The notes under the pieces: model-generated
What the model was told of the DNA's origin: nothing
Databases searched by the model: none
Seen by the model: only the letters and a program-made list of their open reading frames with translations
NCBI GenBank assembly: GCA_031550405.1
Contig: JAVBOP010000151.1
Coordinates: forward strand, 1 to 27,243
Reading direction: 5' to 3'
From: JAVBOP01 sp031550405
GTDB lineage: Bacteria; Bacteroidota; Ignavibacteria; Kapaibacteriales; UBA2268
DNA: 27,243 nt
Translations under genes and position numbers: made by a program
Part shown: in pieces, positions 16,948-26,477 of the stretch
How the letters are laid out: each line of letters opens with the position of its first letter
How positions within the stretch are numbered: position 1 is the first letter of the stretch

Positions 16948-19815
16948 TCAGTATTTGAAAAAGGAGATTATTTTGTGAAAAGTCAAGGTGCGCAGCTCGC
17001 AAAAATATATGCCGGAAGATAGATTATATCCGGCAAAATTGAACGAATAATTGCCTTTGGTTTTATTGCCATCAACTGGTATGGCAACCTCTTCGCCAAG
17101 CGAATTGAATATCGAAATTTTTACATTGCAATCAAAGCCAAGCGAATACTTAACCTCATTATTTATAATACTGTTACCGTCTGCCGCTATGTCAAAGTGG
17201 TATGGCGAAATTTGAATAAAGCGCAGCTCATCGCCGCATATTTTTTCGATATTAATTTTCGCAATCTCCTGACTGCTGAAAGTAGCGCAGGGAAAATAAT
17301 TAGTCGCAATCTGCGGCTCAATGCTGAAATGGTAGGCATTGCTTTGCGGCACAAAAGAATTTTCAAGATTTACAGGCAAAAGAAAAAGGAAACGAGCATG
17401 CAAGATAGAATTAGTATCGGCAAAATACAGTCCATTTGGATTGGCTATTTTCATGGTAAAAGTCGAAATATGGTCATCAAAATTTTCTTCGATTTGCTTG
17501 TAAACGATTGTCCAGTTATCAAGTTCGGGCAGATGTATTGAGGCTGTATCCAGATATGTAAATATGTTATTATAATCGAACTTAATGGTCATTTCCGTAA
17601 TTTTTTTCAAATCCTCATTGTAAGAATTATGAATAAATTTTAATAAATATATGCCGCTATCACCGATAGAATAACCCGCCCTGTCCATCTTGCCCGACAT
17701 GCACAGCGGGTAGTGGGTGATGGTATATTCCAAAGGCAGCATGATAGTATCGGCAGTATGGCATTTCTCAATAATTAAAAATTTTTCATTATTTGCAGTA
17801 TCGACACCCGTTTCAAAAACAACCTTATGGGTTTCGTATGGCAACAGGGTGATTATGCTATCCGACTTTAATTTCAGCGAGTTAGATTTTGGATATGTCG
17901 CAAGTTTTAATGTGAACGCAGTATCCTTTGGATTATGCAGATTAAATACCACAGTATCCCGCATATTGCCTTCGATACATATATTATCCCGAACGGGCTC
18001 CATGCTAATTCCCTTTAATCCATAATACTTATAGCGGACAGTATCAATATTGTATGCCTTATCAACCAGCTGTATCGCTGCAATGGCGTCGTAGCGCACA
18101 TCAACGGTATTCATCTCCCAGTTTGTTTCGCTGGAAATGCCCTGTACAAATGGAGATACCGTCAGCTTGACGTTTTGGCTTTCACTTTCGAGCAGTGCAA
18201 CTGAGTATAAATTCGACCGCTGCTCGGCGTTATCCGGCATATCCTTGATTTTGCCTGAAATAACAGAGCCGTCGCACGCAACATCAGCAACGGCAACAGG
18301 CGGCTCAATATCAATACCTCTGTTGAAATAAGCTAATGAAAAGGCAGGGAAAGCATACGATGCAAATTCAGCAAATCCAAAGGGATAGCAGGCAAAATTA
18401 GTTTGTGCGGCGATATGGTATGTGCCGCTTACCGGCAACTGTATGGTATAGTATCCGAATTTTTTAGATATGCCATTATACTGGAATATGCCCTTATCGA
18501 TAACTTTTAATTCATTTCCCTGTTCGCTATTCAGCACATTCGCTTCACCATAACAATCAATGCTAAACTGGCTTATATCAAGGGAATCGCCATCCAGCGG
18601 GCACACAAGATTGATATAATTCAGATTAAACGAATTGGCTTTCGACGAGCGAGGCGTGCAGAACACAATGTTGTTCTGGTACATATCGATAGGCAAAATC
18701 GGCAGCATAAACGGGTCGCCGCTAACAATATCATCCTCCCGCGAGCCGGGGAAATAGAACGAAACCTGTATGGGCTTATTCGCCGATATGACCGCTGCCT
18801 GCGGTGCATTCATGCCGTTCATCCGCATTTCTATCCAGCCGATATTCTCCACTCCGCCCGCAAACAGCGTATCAACAGGCATATCATTTTTATACACAAT
18901 AGTGGAATCCTGCTGGGCATATATGCGCACTATCTGGCTATATTTGCGCGAGGCAATCGGCGGCACAAAATATACCTTACCCCAATAATTTACAGGGAAG
19001 TCCATCGACACTATATAGTCGCACGTGGTATTTTTTACGGGGATATTGGCACAGACATTGCCAGAATTAACGGCAACAGGCTTGCCAGACAGCACCGCAC
19101 TGCCCGATAGGTCCGGATAGCCCGACAGCTCGCCATCAGACATAATCAGCCAGACATCGCTCTTGTCAAGAGTAGCTTTGAGTGTATCGCCGCTATAATA
19201 TATGCTGTCGGCATATTTGACGGCAGTCGCCGCATTGCCGCCAAGAACAAAGCGGACATCGGTATCGTCTTCAACGGCAGTTATGGTTACTTCCGACGGG
19301 AAGTATGCGTTATAGTAACTGCCCATATCACTGTAGGTTGAGACAATATAGCGGTTGCCGAGATAATAAGTCGGCAGCGCAACAAAGCCATCGCTTGTCC
19401 ATTTGTACTGGCATACCACATAGCATAGAACAGGCTTTGTGGCATTGATTTGAATTGCCCTATCGGGATATATGCGGGAGGCAGGCACCGTTTTTTTATT
19501 TGTCTTTAATGTCCATTCCATAACCTGCCCAAAGGAGGCATCTATCTCAAACACCAGCATTTCATTAGCCTTAGCCTTTTTTTTGCTGAAATATTGCGAC
19601 GTAACCTCAACCGTAACCTCCGCATCTTCCGAAGCAATTACGTATATGGTAACGAAGTTGTCGGACTTTGCTTCCTCGAACACCGGCGGAATAGAGAACA
19701 AAAACTCGCAGCCCTTTGCAGCAGTGCTTTCAGCCAGTTGCTGTGGCATACTGCCTGCATTGGCAATATACATGAAAAAGAATATAAAAAAGCTAATAAG
19801 TTTATACATTAACAC
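16948..19815 (-). CDS. Secreted T9SS protein with IgGFc-binding-like head
   Basis: This protein has 955 residues if started at the GTG (19815). An ATG two codons later (19809, MYKLISFFIFFFMYIANAGS) is the more likely start and opens a good signal peptide. The IgGFc-binding-like region covers about 30-480 (CEFLFSIPPVF, GFVALPTYYLGNRYIVSTYS). Beta-rich middle domains and a cohesin-like domain at about 730-880 follow, then a T9SS-type tail (VKYSLGFDCNVKISIFNSLGEEV to the end). The tail lacks the usual PNP signature of type A sorting domains, reading DIAADGNS there. The order of domains, the CG-D-LR junction and the YSLGFD motif match the 1,499-residue protein, so the two are paralogues. It is 82 bases downstream of the MmcQ gene. 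Base composition is locally more GC-rich (about 18600-19200) than its paralogue. Confidence 0.82.
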   Translation of the reverse strand: MLMYKLISFFIFFFMYIANAGSMPQQLAESTAAKGCEFLFSIPPVFEEAKSDNFVTIYVIASEDAEVTVEVTSQYFSKKKAKANEMLVFEIDASFGQVMEWTLKTNKKTVPASRIYPDRAIQINATKPVLCYVVCQYKWTSDGFVALPTYYLGNRYIVSTYSDMGSYYNAYFPSEVTITAVEDDTDVRFVLGGNAATAVKYADSIYYSGDTLKATLDKSDVWLIMSDGELSGYPDLSGSAVLSGKPVAVNSGNVCANIPVKNTTCDYIVSMDFPVNYWGKVYFVPPIASRKYSQIVRIYAQQDSTIVYKNDMPVDTLFAGGVENIGWIEMRMNGMNAPQAAVISANKPIQVSFYFPGSREDDIVSGDPFMLPILPIDMYQNNIVFCTPRSSKANSFNLNYINLVCPLDGDSLDISQFSIDCYGEANVLNSEQGNELKVIDKGIFQYNGISKKFGYYTIQLPVSGTYHIAAQTNFACYPFGFAEFASYAFPAFSLAYFNRGIDIEPPVAVADVACDGSVISGKIKDMPDNAEQRSNLYSVALLESESQNVKLTVSPFVQGISSETNWEMNTVDVRYDAIAAIQLVDKAYNIDTVRYKYYGLKGISMEPVRDNICIEGNMRDTVVFNLHNPKDTAFTLKLATYPKSNSLKLKSDSIITLLPYETHKVVFETGVDTANNEKFLIIEKCHTADTIMLPLEYTITHYPLCMSGKMDRAGYSIGDSGIYLLKFIHNSYNEDLKKITEMTIKFDYNNIFTYLDTASIHLPELDNWTIVYKQIEENFDDHISTFTMKIANPNGLYFADTNSILHARFLFLLPVNLENSFVPQSNAYHFSIEPQIATNYFPCATFSSQEIAKINIEKICGDELRFIQISPYHFDIAADGNSIINNEVKYSLGFDCNVKISIFNSLGEEVAIPVDGNKTKGNYSFNFAGYNLSSGIYFCELRTLTFHKIISFFKY

Positions 19816-19897
19816 AGGTTACATTATTTAATTTTTTATGCGATAACATGCAAATTTTCTGAAAAAATATTCAGAAATGTATGTATATATCGAAAGT

Positions 19898-20254
19898 TCA
19901 ATTCGCTTCTATTTCTTTTTTTACTGCCTTCGTCAGCGAATTATACACGATATTATAAGACGAATCAATTGCCTGTTTAATAATATCGCTTGGTATATCT
20001 GCCTTTAACTCCATACATAACCAGTATTTAGGATTAAAATGGCTTGGCTTGGTTGCACTATCGTATTGCTCTTTCAGTTCAATGATATGCTCAGGCTCAA
20101 GTTTGGTTATAACAAATGCAGGAAAGGCAATCAAATCCGATACAGCAAAAATCTTTCCGCCGACTTTATAAACCATAGTCGTTTCATCAAATGGAAATTC
20201 CAATGTAGTGCCATTTTTTTGCATGCAATATTCTTTTATATCTTCTATTGTCAT
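19898..20254 (-). CDS. MmcQ/YjbR family protein
   Basis: This small 118-residue protein shows the family pattern: FPFDETTMVYKVGGKIFAV near the N-terminus, then PEHIIELKEQYDSATKPSHF and KYWLCMEL. It ends in the helix KQAIDSSYNIVYNSL. The fold is a CyaY-like double-wing; DNA binding has been proposed for relatives, but the role is not settled. It starts 5 bases after the stop of the GH51 gene on the same strand, so it belongs to the same transcript. Confidence 0.88.
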   Translation of the reverse strand: MTIEDIKEYCMQKNGTTLEFPFDETTMVYKVGGKIFAVSDLIAFPAFVITKLEPEHIIELKEQYDSATKPSHFNPKYWLCMELKADIPSDIIKQAIDSSYNIVYNSLTKAVKKEIEAN

Positions 20255-20259
20255 AATTA

Positions 20260-22488
20260 TTAATATTTATTAATCACTATTTTTTCGTGAATACTACCAT
20301 TAATATAGTTTACTTTAACAACATATATGCCTGTTGGCAAGTTTATATTTATTGGAATAAGATTCGATAATTGATTTATATCGTTTATTAATGTTTTTTC
20401 ACCAAGAGCATTGTGTATTTCTACTGAAGTTACATACTCTTTCGATGGCAAACTTATTGTAAAATTATTTTGAGCAGGATTGGGATAAATATATACAGAT
20501 TTTTTTGTGCTATCAATAACGCCTGTATCGACTTTCACAGGAATAGCAAGGATAGTCAGCGAATGCTTGGGGAAGCTATATGTATCTTCTATTTTCCATA
20601 TTTTTTCAGTTGGAAGAATTTTGTTTGGTTCATCAGCACTCGCATAATCAAGATAATGCTCGCTCCAAAGCTCATATACTTTGGCATTTTCTGATGTCAA
20701 TTCATAATCATGCACGACATTTGTTAAAATATTTTCATTTGCATGTCGATTCACAACAGCAACATATAAAGTATCTTTACTTATTGTAGTTACAACTTCA
20801 AGATATGGCGTTTCATTTGCCCAATAATCTGATTCCCAACAATGATAAGTATTACAATTAACCTCATTTTCAACAACATAGTTACCAGAATGATTAAAAA
20901 TCAAAGATAAACCATGGAAGGAGGGATTTGCCCATATTATTTTTTGTCCTTTTTTATTGATACTTCTTTTTATCATGCCAATACCAACAGTACGTGAACA
21001 AAATTCAAGAATATGTGGATTTCTTATATAATTGATATATTCAGTGGCATTCCATAATGCTGCTTCAAGAGAGTGGTTGCGTGCTACTGTATCATGCAAC
21101 CAATTGACATATTCATAATCCCCATCTAAATAAGAACTCCACCACTCCCCACTTGCCAATCTTAAATTGGGATAAAACTCTTTAATTTTTTTTTCAAGAT
21201 CTTGTATTGTATTTATTGTATTACTAGCCAACACAGCATAATATAATTTTTCATTATCACTGCCTGCGAGTTTTTTCGCTGTTCCACCCATAGGATGGAA
21301 GGTATAAATATCGCATTTATCGCCAACTAATGGCATTAGCACATCGAAGTTATTATCCCAATGATTCCCGTTTATGATAGCTCTAATTGAACTATCGGTT
21401 TTTTTCATTTGCTTATAAGAAGCAAGATATTTTTCTGCATAGTCAGATAAATTATACCAATTTTCATTTCCGATTTCCCAATACTTAACATTGTATGGTT
21501 TTGCATTTCCATTTTGTTTGCGTAATTTACCTAAAATTGTATTAGTATCACCGTTACAATATTCAACCCAATTAGCCGCTTCCTCTGCCGAACGATTGAT
21601 ATTAGTAACCAAATTGGGTTCCATATTAAATTCTCTACAAATTTTCATAAATTCATCCGTTCCCATATCTAATCTTTGTTTTGTTTTATGTCCGTATATC
21701 ATTGGATTGCGTTTATCAATTTGTCCCACAGAATATAACCAAAAATTAGTTGGCGCATCGGCAAATCCACCTCCAGGATAGCGCATCATGCCGGGTTTCC
21801 AAATTCTAAAAAAATCCGCATATTCTTTGCGAATACCAAATACATTATTGCTCGGCATATACGATGCTTCATCTATCTCTATGCTGCCACTGCCTTTATA
21901 AGTTATTGCAAAATTATATGAATAATAGTTAGGGAACACAGGTACTTCAAATTCTATTTTTTGCCAATTATCACTATTTATTGTTAATTTTTGTTCATAA
22001 ATCCTATTGGTGAAATCCTCATTGAATAATACAAGCTTAGCAACTCCATTTTCGTCGGCATCAATATTTCGTGCATAAATGTAGAATTTATGTGGAACTG
22101 TATCGCTAATATATATTTTTTGATATATACCACTTTCGATATTTCCATTCCCAGAAATTTTTATGCTATAAATGCCGTTTTCATTATATCCACCTTCAAT
22201 TTTTTTTGTAAAATTATAATTTCCTGCCGGGCTATGCCAATAATTCCAAGATTCATGTTTTCCATTTCCCAAAATATAATCAAAACCTCTATCAGTTAAC
22301 TCTTGAGACCATATTCCACAAGTCCCATTAACAAAATCAATTACAAATTCAATAAATCCACCATTCAAATATGGAGAGATTTTATGCGGATTTACTTTAT
22401 CTGACTTCACAACAATAGTAGCAGTTTCTGCAGCAGATAAATGAATAGATGTTAATAATATAATTAATATGTATGTTGTTTTTTTCAT
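20260..22488 (-). CDS. Secreted GH51-like alpha-L-arabinofuranosidase with T9SS tail
   Basis: This 742-residue enzyme has a signal peptide at 1-20. GH51-type N-terminal residues (ISPYLNGGFIEFVIDF..GIWSQELTDRGF) come first, then a carbohydrate-binding-like beta domain at about 85-210. A (beta/alpha)8 domain follows, with MRYPGGGFAD. YWEIGNENW supplies the likely acid/base Glu342 and LASGEWW the likely nucleophile Glu448. The tail IYPNPAQNNFTISLPSKEY to the end is a canonical T9SS type A sorting domain. It probably releases arabinose from plant or microbial polysaccharides at the cell surface; the substrate is not certain, as GH51 also includes endoglucanases. It sits between the GT2 gene (1-base gap) and the MmcQ gene (5-base gap). 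Confidence 0.85.
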   Translation of the reverse strand: MKKTTYILIILLTSIHLSAAETATIVVKSDKVNPHKISPYLNGGFIEFVIDFVNGTCGIWSQELTDRGFDYILGNGKHESWNYWHSPAGNYNFTKKIEGGYNENGIYSIKISGNGNIESGIYQKIYISDTVPHKFYIYARNIDADENGVAKLVLFNEDFTNRIYEQKLTINSDNWQKIEFEVPVFPNYYSYNFAITYKGSGSIEIDEASYMPSNNVFGIRKEYADFFRIWKPGMMRYPGGGFADAPTNFWLYSVGQIDKRNPMIYGHKTKQRLDMGTDEFMKICREFNMEPNLVTNINRSAEEAANWVEYCNGDTNTILGKLRKQNGNAKPYNVKYWEIGNENWYNLSDYAEKYLASYKQMKKTDSSIRAIINGNHWDNNFDVLMPLVGDKCDIYTFHPMGGTAKKLAGSDNEKLYYAVLASNTINTIQDLEKKIKEFYPNLRLASGEWWSSYLDGDYEYVNWLHDTVARNHSLEAALWNATEYINYIRNPHILEFCSRTVGIGMIKRSINKKGQKIIWANPSFHGLSLIFNHSGNYVVENEVNCNTYHCWESDYWANETPYLEVVTTISKDTLYVAVVNRHANENILTNVVHDYELTSENAKVYELWSEHYLDYASADEPNKILPTEKIWKIEDTYSFPKHSLTILAIPVKVDTGVIDSTKKSVYIYPNPAQNNFTISLPSKEYVTSVEIHNALGEKTLINDINQLSNLIPININLPTGIYVVKVNYINGSIHEKIVINKY

Positions 22489-22489
22489 T

Positions 22490-23299
22490 TTAATAAATTA
22501 TAAAATTAGTAAAATACCTCACTGCTTCCCATTCTTTTGAAGCAGCTTTTTTGAACCAAACCGCACCAAGAGCATTCAATGTCCATTGCCAAATTATGCG
22601 AAGATAGCCATATTTTCTAAAACGGCGTGAAGATTCTTTTATTAATATTTTTTCACTAAATTCTACTTTATATCCCGCTTTTACAATTCTGCGATATAAA
22701 TCAAAATCTTCGCCCGCCGTAAGTTCTGGATTATAGCCATTTACATCATCAAAAACATCTTTTTTGATAATCTGGCATTCACCGCGTCCCATGCCAATAC
22801 CTATAAAATTCAAGAACTTAACATAATTATTATGCAAGAAATAAAACACCTTATCTTTAAAAATCTCTTCATCTTCAAACGCACAAACTTTACAAGCAAT
22901 TGCGCCAATATCACGCTTTTTATGAGCAAAATCATATATATGCTTAAAAAACAAATCAATATCCTTAGGCTCGCAGTCTGCATTTAAAAAAACCAAAACA
23001 TCTCCATCAGCAGCATTTCTGCCTTCATTTCTACCTTCAGCAATAGTTTGCTTGCCTGTTTTTTCCTTTTCGACGACTTTATCCGCATGTTTTTTAGCTA
23101 TTTCAACGGTGTCATCTGCACTTCCGCCGTCGCTTACAATCAGCTCGAAATTATATTGTTCTTTAAGTTTATCGTCAAATTTTTGCAGCAAACTGCCTAC
23201 CATTTTTTCTTCAAAATATGTTGGTATTATTATGCTTATTTTGGTTTGGGTATAAATTTCTGTTTTATATTTTTTTATTTTAACAGTTTGAGCCAGCAT
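22490..23299 (-). CDS. Family 2 glycosyltransferase
   Basis: This 269-residue GT-A enzyme has ISIIIPTYFEE at its start, the nucleotide-binding SDGGSADDT at 56-64 and a DxD-equivalent NADCE at 106-110. The catalytic-base motif GEDFDLYRR is at 196-204. A weakly hydrophobic C-terminal segment (YLRIIWQWTLNALGAVWF) may touch the membrane. The donor and acceptor sugars cannot be told. It is the first gene of a tight operon with the GH51 and MmcQ genes. Confidence 0.88.
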   Translation of the reverse strand: MLAQTVKIKKYKTEIYTQTKISIIIPTYFEEKMVGSLLQKFDDKLKEQYNFELIVSDGGSADDTVEIAKKHADKVVEKEKTGKQTIAEGRNEGRNAADGDVLVFLNADCEPKDIDLFFKHIYDFAHKKRDIGAIACKVCAFEDEEIFKDKVFYFLHNNYVKFLNFIGIGMGRGECQIIKKDVFDDVNGYNPELTAGEDFDLYRRIVKAGYKVEFSEKILIKESSRRFRKYGYLRIIWQWTLNALGAVWFKKAASKEWEAVRYFTNFIIY

Positions 23300-23661
23300 A
23301 GTTTGATAACTTATTTAATTACAATATTAAAGTCGCCAAAATACGAATATTCGCTTATATAAACAACACAGCCATCACACAATTGATAATTTATGATTTT
23401 TTTTTCATAAATATATGGATGATTTCAATTGCCTGTTTTTGGGTGCACGATGGCTTGATTGAGTTGATAATAAATGATATGGTAAAAACACAGGTGAAAA
23501 ACGTAACGTTCTTACTACAAAAAATATTATTTTCGAAAAAAAACCCATTTTTTTAAAATATTTCTTTATTATCTCAATAATATCAATTAATTTTATACCT
23601 TATTAAAATAGCAAAGAGCGAAAATGTTAAAAATTTTATATAATTCACAAGGAGATATTTA
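23300..23661. other. Divergent intergenic region
   Basis: The space between the GT2 gene (minus) and the membrane protein gene (plus) must hold both promoters. It is AT-rich with runs of T and A. I found no clean TTG / TAnnTTTG pair on either strand and no gene. Confidence 0.4.
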
Positions 23662-25002
23662 ATGGTTGCTAAGTCAAAAAAAGCAGCAAGTGAAGCGAGG
23701 GTCGGCTTGCAGCACGTTATCGTAATGCTGATAATGATTGTGTCATTTTTTCTGTTATTCCAATATGTGCTTATTCCGAGCGCAATGTCAATGTTTGTAA
23801 GGTCGCTATTTGCGCCTTATGGCGAGCAATTGGAAAAAATAGGATACGTTGAATTTAAGGATGGTGTATACGCCTCCATATCAAAAGACCTTGAAAAACA
23901 GTCGTACAAGGGAACGGAAGTTGCAGGTGAGTTGATTAATAAGGAATACATCTTTGATTTTTCTTTCAACGCCCGTTCAACAGAACAGAATGGATATGTA
24001 AAAGGAGCAAATGAGTTTTATGCAAAATGTCCTAAATTGGGCGAAGCCGCTATTATCATCGAACCATGGGTTGCGTTGTGGCTGCTTGCATTGGTTGCGT
24101 CTGCTCTGCTTGCATTTATCATCAGTATTTTAATGCCAACAAGCATTGGATATGGTGCAGCTTTGTTTTTTAATCAAATCGAAGCTACGAAAATTCAATT
24201 GCGTTTGCAGACAGGCTTGTCGGATGAAATCATCGACATGCTTGTTATGCCCGATGATCATTTGAGATCAAAAGATGTGAGCGAAGTTCGTTCCATGTTC
24301 CGCACCGTTTGGGAAAGAACAACAACCGATGATCTTAGTACTTCATACAATATTATAAAATTTGAAAATGTATTTGATGATGACTCAGATATAGTACATT
24401 TTCGTAATGAAATTTTATATAAGAGAATTAAAGAGTTTTATTCTGATTTCTTGCTTACGGAGGTTGAAGACACTAAGAACGGTATCTTATGGTCTGCCAA
24501 TCACTTACGTGTAACAAAAGGTTTCCGCCTTTATATGTCTCACCACTTCTGTGAAAAATATGCAAATATGGTTACAGGATTGGCTTATGGCGGCGCTGCG
24601 TTTCTTATCGTTGCGGTTGGTATTCGCGGATTGAAATTCATTCCTGCCGATAAACCTTCATTTATCCTGCTTGCAATTATCCTGGAATTTTCCATGCTTA
24701 CTCTGATGGCGATTTCGCTTATGTACACAGAAGGCGAGGAACGTATGGACAAGATAATGAAGAAGATGGAAGATGCAAACCGCAGTTCGCTCGAAGCACA
24801 AAGAGGTCAGCAGGCTGATATTCACATGCTTACTAATGCTCTTGTTGGACAAACCGCTGAAATTATTAAAAACAGAGTTGAAAAAGCTATTGAAGAATAT
24901 ATGACCAGCGGCAATGAAATTGAGCGCAAGATTGGCGAAGCTATTGCAGATAAAGTCCTTATAGGGCTAAAAGATCTTGGTAGCGAAAAAAAGAACAGCT
25001 AA
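23662..25002 (+). CDS. Four-helix membrane protein of unknown function
   Basis: This is a 446-residue protein. Hydrophobic segments at about 17-38, 135-157, 303-322 and 332-354 predict four membrane helices. They bound an outer domain of about 95 residues (39-134), an inner domain of about 145 residues (158-302) and a long C-terminal amphipathic or coiled-coil tail (357-440). The tail is rich in Glu, Lys and Gln (MDKIMKKMEDANRSSLEAQ, EIIKNRVEKAIEEYM). I do not recognise a family. The topology is loosely like ion-driven motor or sensor subunits, but no signature supports that. The start is well supported: AAGGAG lies eight bases before the ATG. A good terminator follows, so it is a one-gene unit. 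Its codon use is richer in G and C than the following genes. Confidence 0.75.
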   Translation: MVAKSKKAASEARVGLQHVIVMLIMIVSFFLLFQYVLIPSAMSMFVRSLFAPYGEQLEKIGYVEFKDGVYASISKDLEKQSYKGTEVAGELINKEYIFDFSFNARSTEQNGYVKGANEFYAKCPKLGEAAIIIEPWVALWLLALVASALLAFIISILMPTSIGYGAALFFNQIEATKIQLRLQTGLSDEIIDMLVMPDDHLRSKDVSEVRSMFRTVWERTTTDDLSTSYNIIKFENVFDDDSDIVHFRNEILYKRIKEFYSDFLLTEVEDTKNGILWSANHLRVTKGFRLYMSHHFCEKYANMVTGLAYGGAAFLIVAVGIRGLKFIPADKPSFILLAIILEFSMLTLMAISLMYTEGEERMDKIMKKMEDANRSSLEAQRGQQADIHMLTNALVGQTAEIIKNRVEKAIEEYMTSGNEIERKIGEAIADKVLIGLKDLGSEKKNS

Positions 25003-25031
25003 TCAAGATTCACATATCATAATTAAAATTA

Positions 25032-25068
25032 AATGGTAATCATAATAATCTATGGTTACCATTTTTTT
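25032..25068 (+). terminator. Rho-independent terminator of the membrane protein gene
   Basis: AATGGTAATC (25032-25041) pairs with GGTTACCATT (25054-25063), with one G-T pair and a 12-base loop. It runs into a T tract to 25068, 29 bases after the stop codon. Confidence 0.85.
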
Positions 25069-25519
25069 GTGGGCATCGCTCCTTTTCCAAAAAAAAAAAT
25101 TAAAAAAAATAAAAATAATGCTTGCATATGTCGTAAATATTGTGTAAGTTCGAAACATGAATTTTAGGTAAATAGTTTTATGGATATTCTATACAAAATA
25201 ATAGCACCTAATATACGGCATAAAAGCTTGTTTTTAGACAGGCATGATGGCTTGGAAACAGGCTGTGGCGCTATTCTTTTGTCCAATTTCATCTGCACAA
25301 GTACACAAGTACTTACCTCTTCTTCTAATCGTGAAATATCATACATATATAAAAATTATGGGAATTATATACAAAGTTACAGTAAATTCAAAATTATTAA
25401 AAATTTATAAAAAATACTATTTTTAAACAATAAACAACATTTGCAAGAGAAGTACGTATAACTATTTAATTGTATCAAAATAAGGGATTTTTAATTGTTT
25501 TTATTTCATAGATTTTTTG
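25069..25519. other. AT-rich intergenic stretch left of the GAF cassette
   Basis: No convincing gene is present. Two overlapping frames on opposite strands at 25164-25426 have unnatural composition. It contains the left copy of the 26-bp direct repeat (25360-25385) and a small ACAAGTAC tandem near 25300. Confidence 0.4.
25360..25385 (+). repeat. Left copy of a 26-bp direct repeat flanking the GAF cassette
   Basis: The 26 bases starting GGGAATTATATACAAAG are identical to 27103-27128. Similarity continues weakly on both sides (TATAAA before, TCAAAATTA after). Candidate attachment or recombination site. Confidence 0.75.
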
Positions 25520-25527
25520 TATGTTTG
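25495..25527 (+). promoter_or_regulatory. Possible promoter of the GAF cassette
   Basis: TTG at 25495-25497 and TATGTTTG at 25520-25527 resemble the Bacteroidota -33/-7 elements. The 22-base spacer is slightly long. It would leave a leader of about 65 bases before the ATG at 25600. Confidence 0.35.
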
Positions 25528-25599
25528 TAGTTTATTAAAATTATAAATAGCGGATTTTACTGTTACAGTTTATATAATAACTATACAGACACAATACTT

Positions 25600-26460
25600 A
25601 TGAAAAAATCTATCGGAGATTATTTAGTATTAATACTATCAATAATTTGTAATGTTTTATCAATTATTGTATTTGTAGGGAATTATGGCTTATATAATGG
25701 AAATAAACGAATAGTTATATTTTTAGGAGTTACCACTCTATTTTATTTTACTTTTAATATTTATTTACTCTTAAAATATAGAAAACGATCAAGATATATT
25801 AATATATTTGAAGAGCTTAATATAGGTTTTTCCATTATGCACTCTATGGAACGTGATGATTTTGAAAATAGTAATAATGTTTATGATAACTTTCAACGTT
25901 TTTGTACATCAATATCAAACGCATTTTCAAAAATAAATGGACATCATTGTGGAGTATGTATCAAGATTCTTAAAAGGGGATATGGGAAAAATGCAAGACC
26001 TCAAGTACTGACTTATTGTAGAGATGAAAAATCAGCTTTAACCAGACCTGTAGGGAATTGCGAAAGAAGCGAACACTGGCTTGATAAAAATTCAGATTTT
26101 GATTTTATTTACAACAATTCTGGTAGCAATTCTAAAACAGACCAACTTTATTTTTTTGCTAATTTCTTACCTTGGAAATACAATTATAATAATACACGTT
26201 TAGATAAAGAATGGCCTCCTTTTAAATCTATTAAGGGATTAAATATAATAATTAGGCAATTATTATGGCCATTAACATATAGAAGTACTATTGTTGTTCC
26301 TATTTTTCCATTATTTGCAAATGAAAAAGCACAAGAAAAATTAGGTGGTTTTTTATGTATAGATTCGCCAAAAAATATAGCTTTTGATAAAAAATATGAC
26401 ATTGAAATTCTAAAAGGTTTAGCCGATGGAATTTATAATAAAATAAGAAAATTAAAATAA
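25600..26460 (+). CDS. Two-helix membrane protein with GAF-like domain
   Basis: This 286-residue protein has two N-terminal membrane helices (about 7-27 and 38-58) joined by a short loop, then a soluble domain at about 85-283. The soluble part has the rhythm of a GAF fold: HHCGVCIKIL strand, a long insert with two cysteines, TIVVPIFPLF, GGFLCIDSP, then the final helix DIEILKGLADGIYNKI. GAF domains bind small ligands or mediate dimerisation, so it is plausibly a membrane-bound sensor; no output domain such as a kinase or cyclase follows. It is followed after 17 bases by an 82-residue gene, presumably its partner. Codon use is extremely AT-rich (ATA, TTA, AAT) compared with the gene before it, suggesting transfer. 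No Shine-Dalgarno site is visible. Confidence 0.65.
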   Translation: MKKSIGDYLVLILSIICNVLSIIVFVGNYGLYNGNKRIVIFLGVTTLFYFTFNIYLLLKYRKRSRYINIFEELNIGFSIMHSMERDDFENSNNVYDNFQRFCTSISNAFSKINGHHCGVCIKILKRGYGKNARPQVLTYCRDEKSALTRPVGNCERSEHWLDKNSDFDFIYNNSGSNSKTDQLYFFANFLPWKYNYNNTRLDKEWPPFKSIKGLNIIIRQLLWPLTYRSTIVVPIFPLFANEKAQEKLGGFLCIDSPKNIAFDKKYDIEILKGLADGIYNKIRKLK

Positions 26461-26477
26461 AAAATATAAAGATATAA

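Noticed and set aside
25244..25426. A GIY-YIG endonuclease start (MGIIYKVTVNSK) at the left direct repeat
   Set aside because: The resemblance covers only about eight residues, no YIG motif follows, and the same bases recur at the right repeat without a frame.
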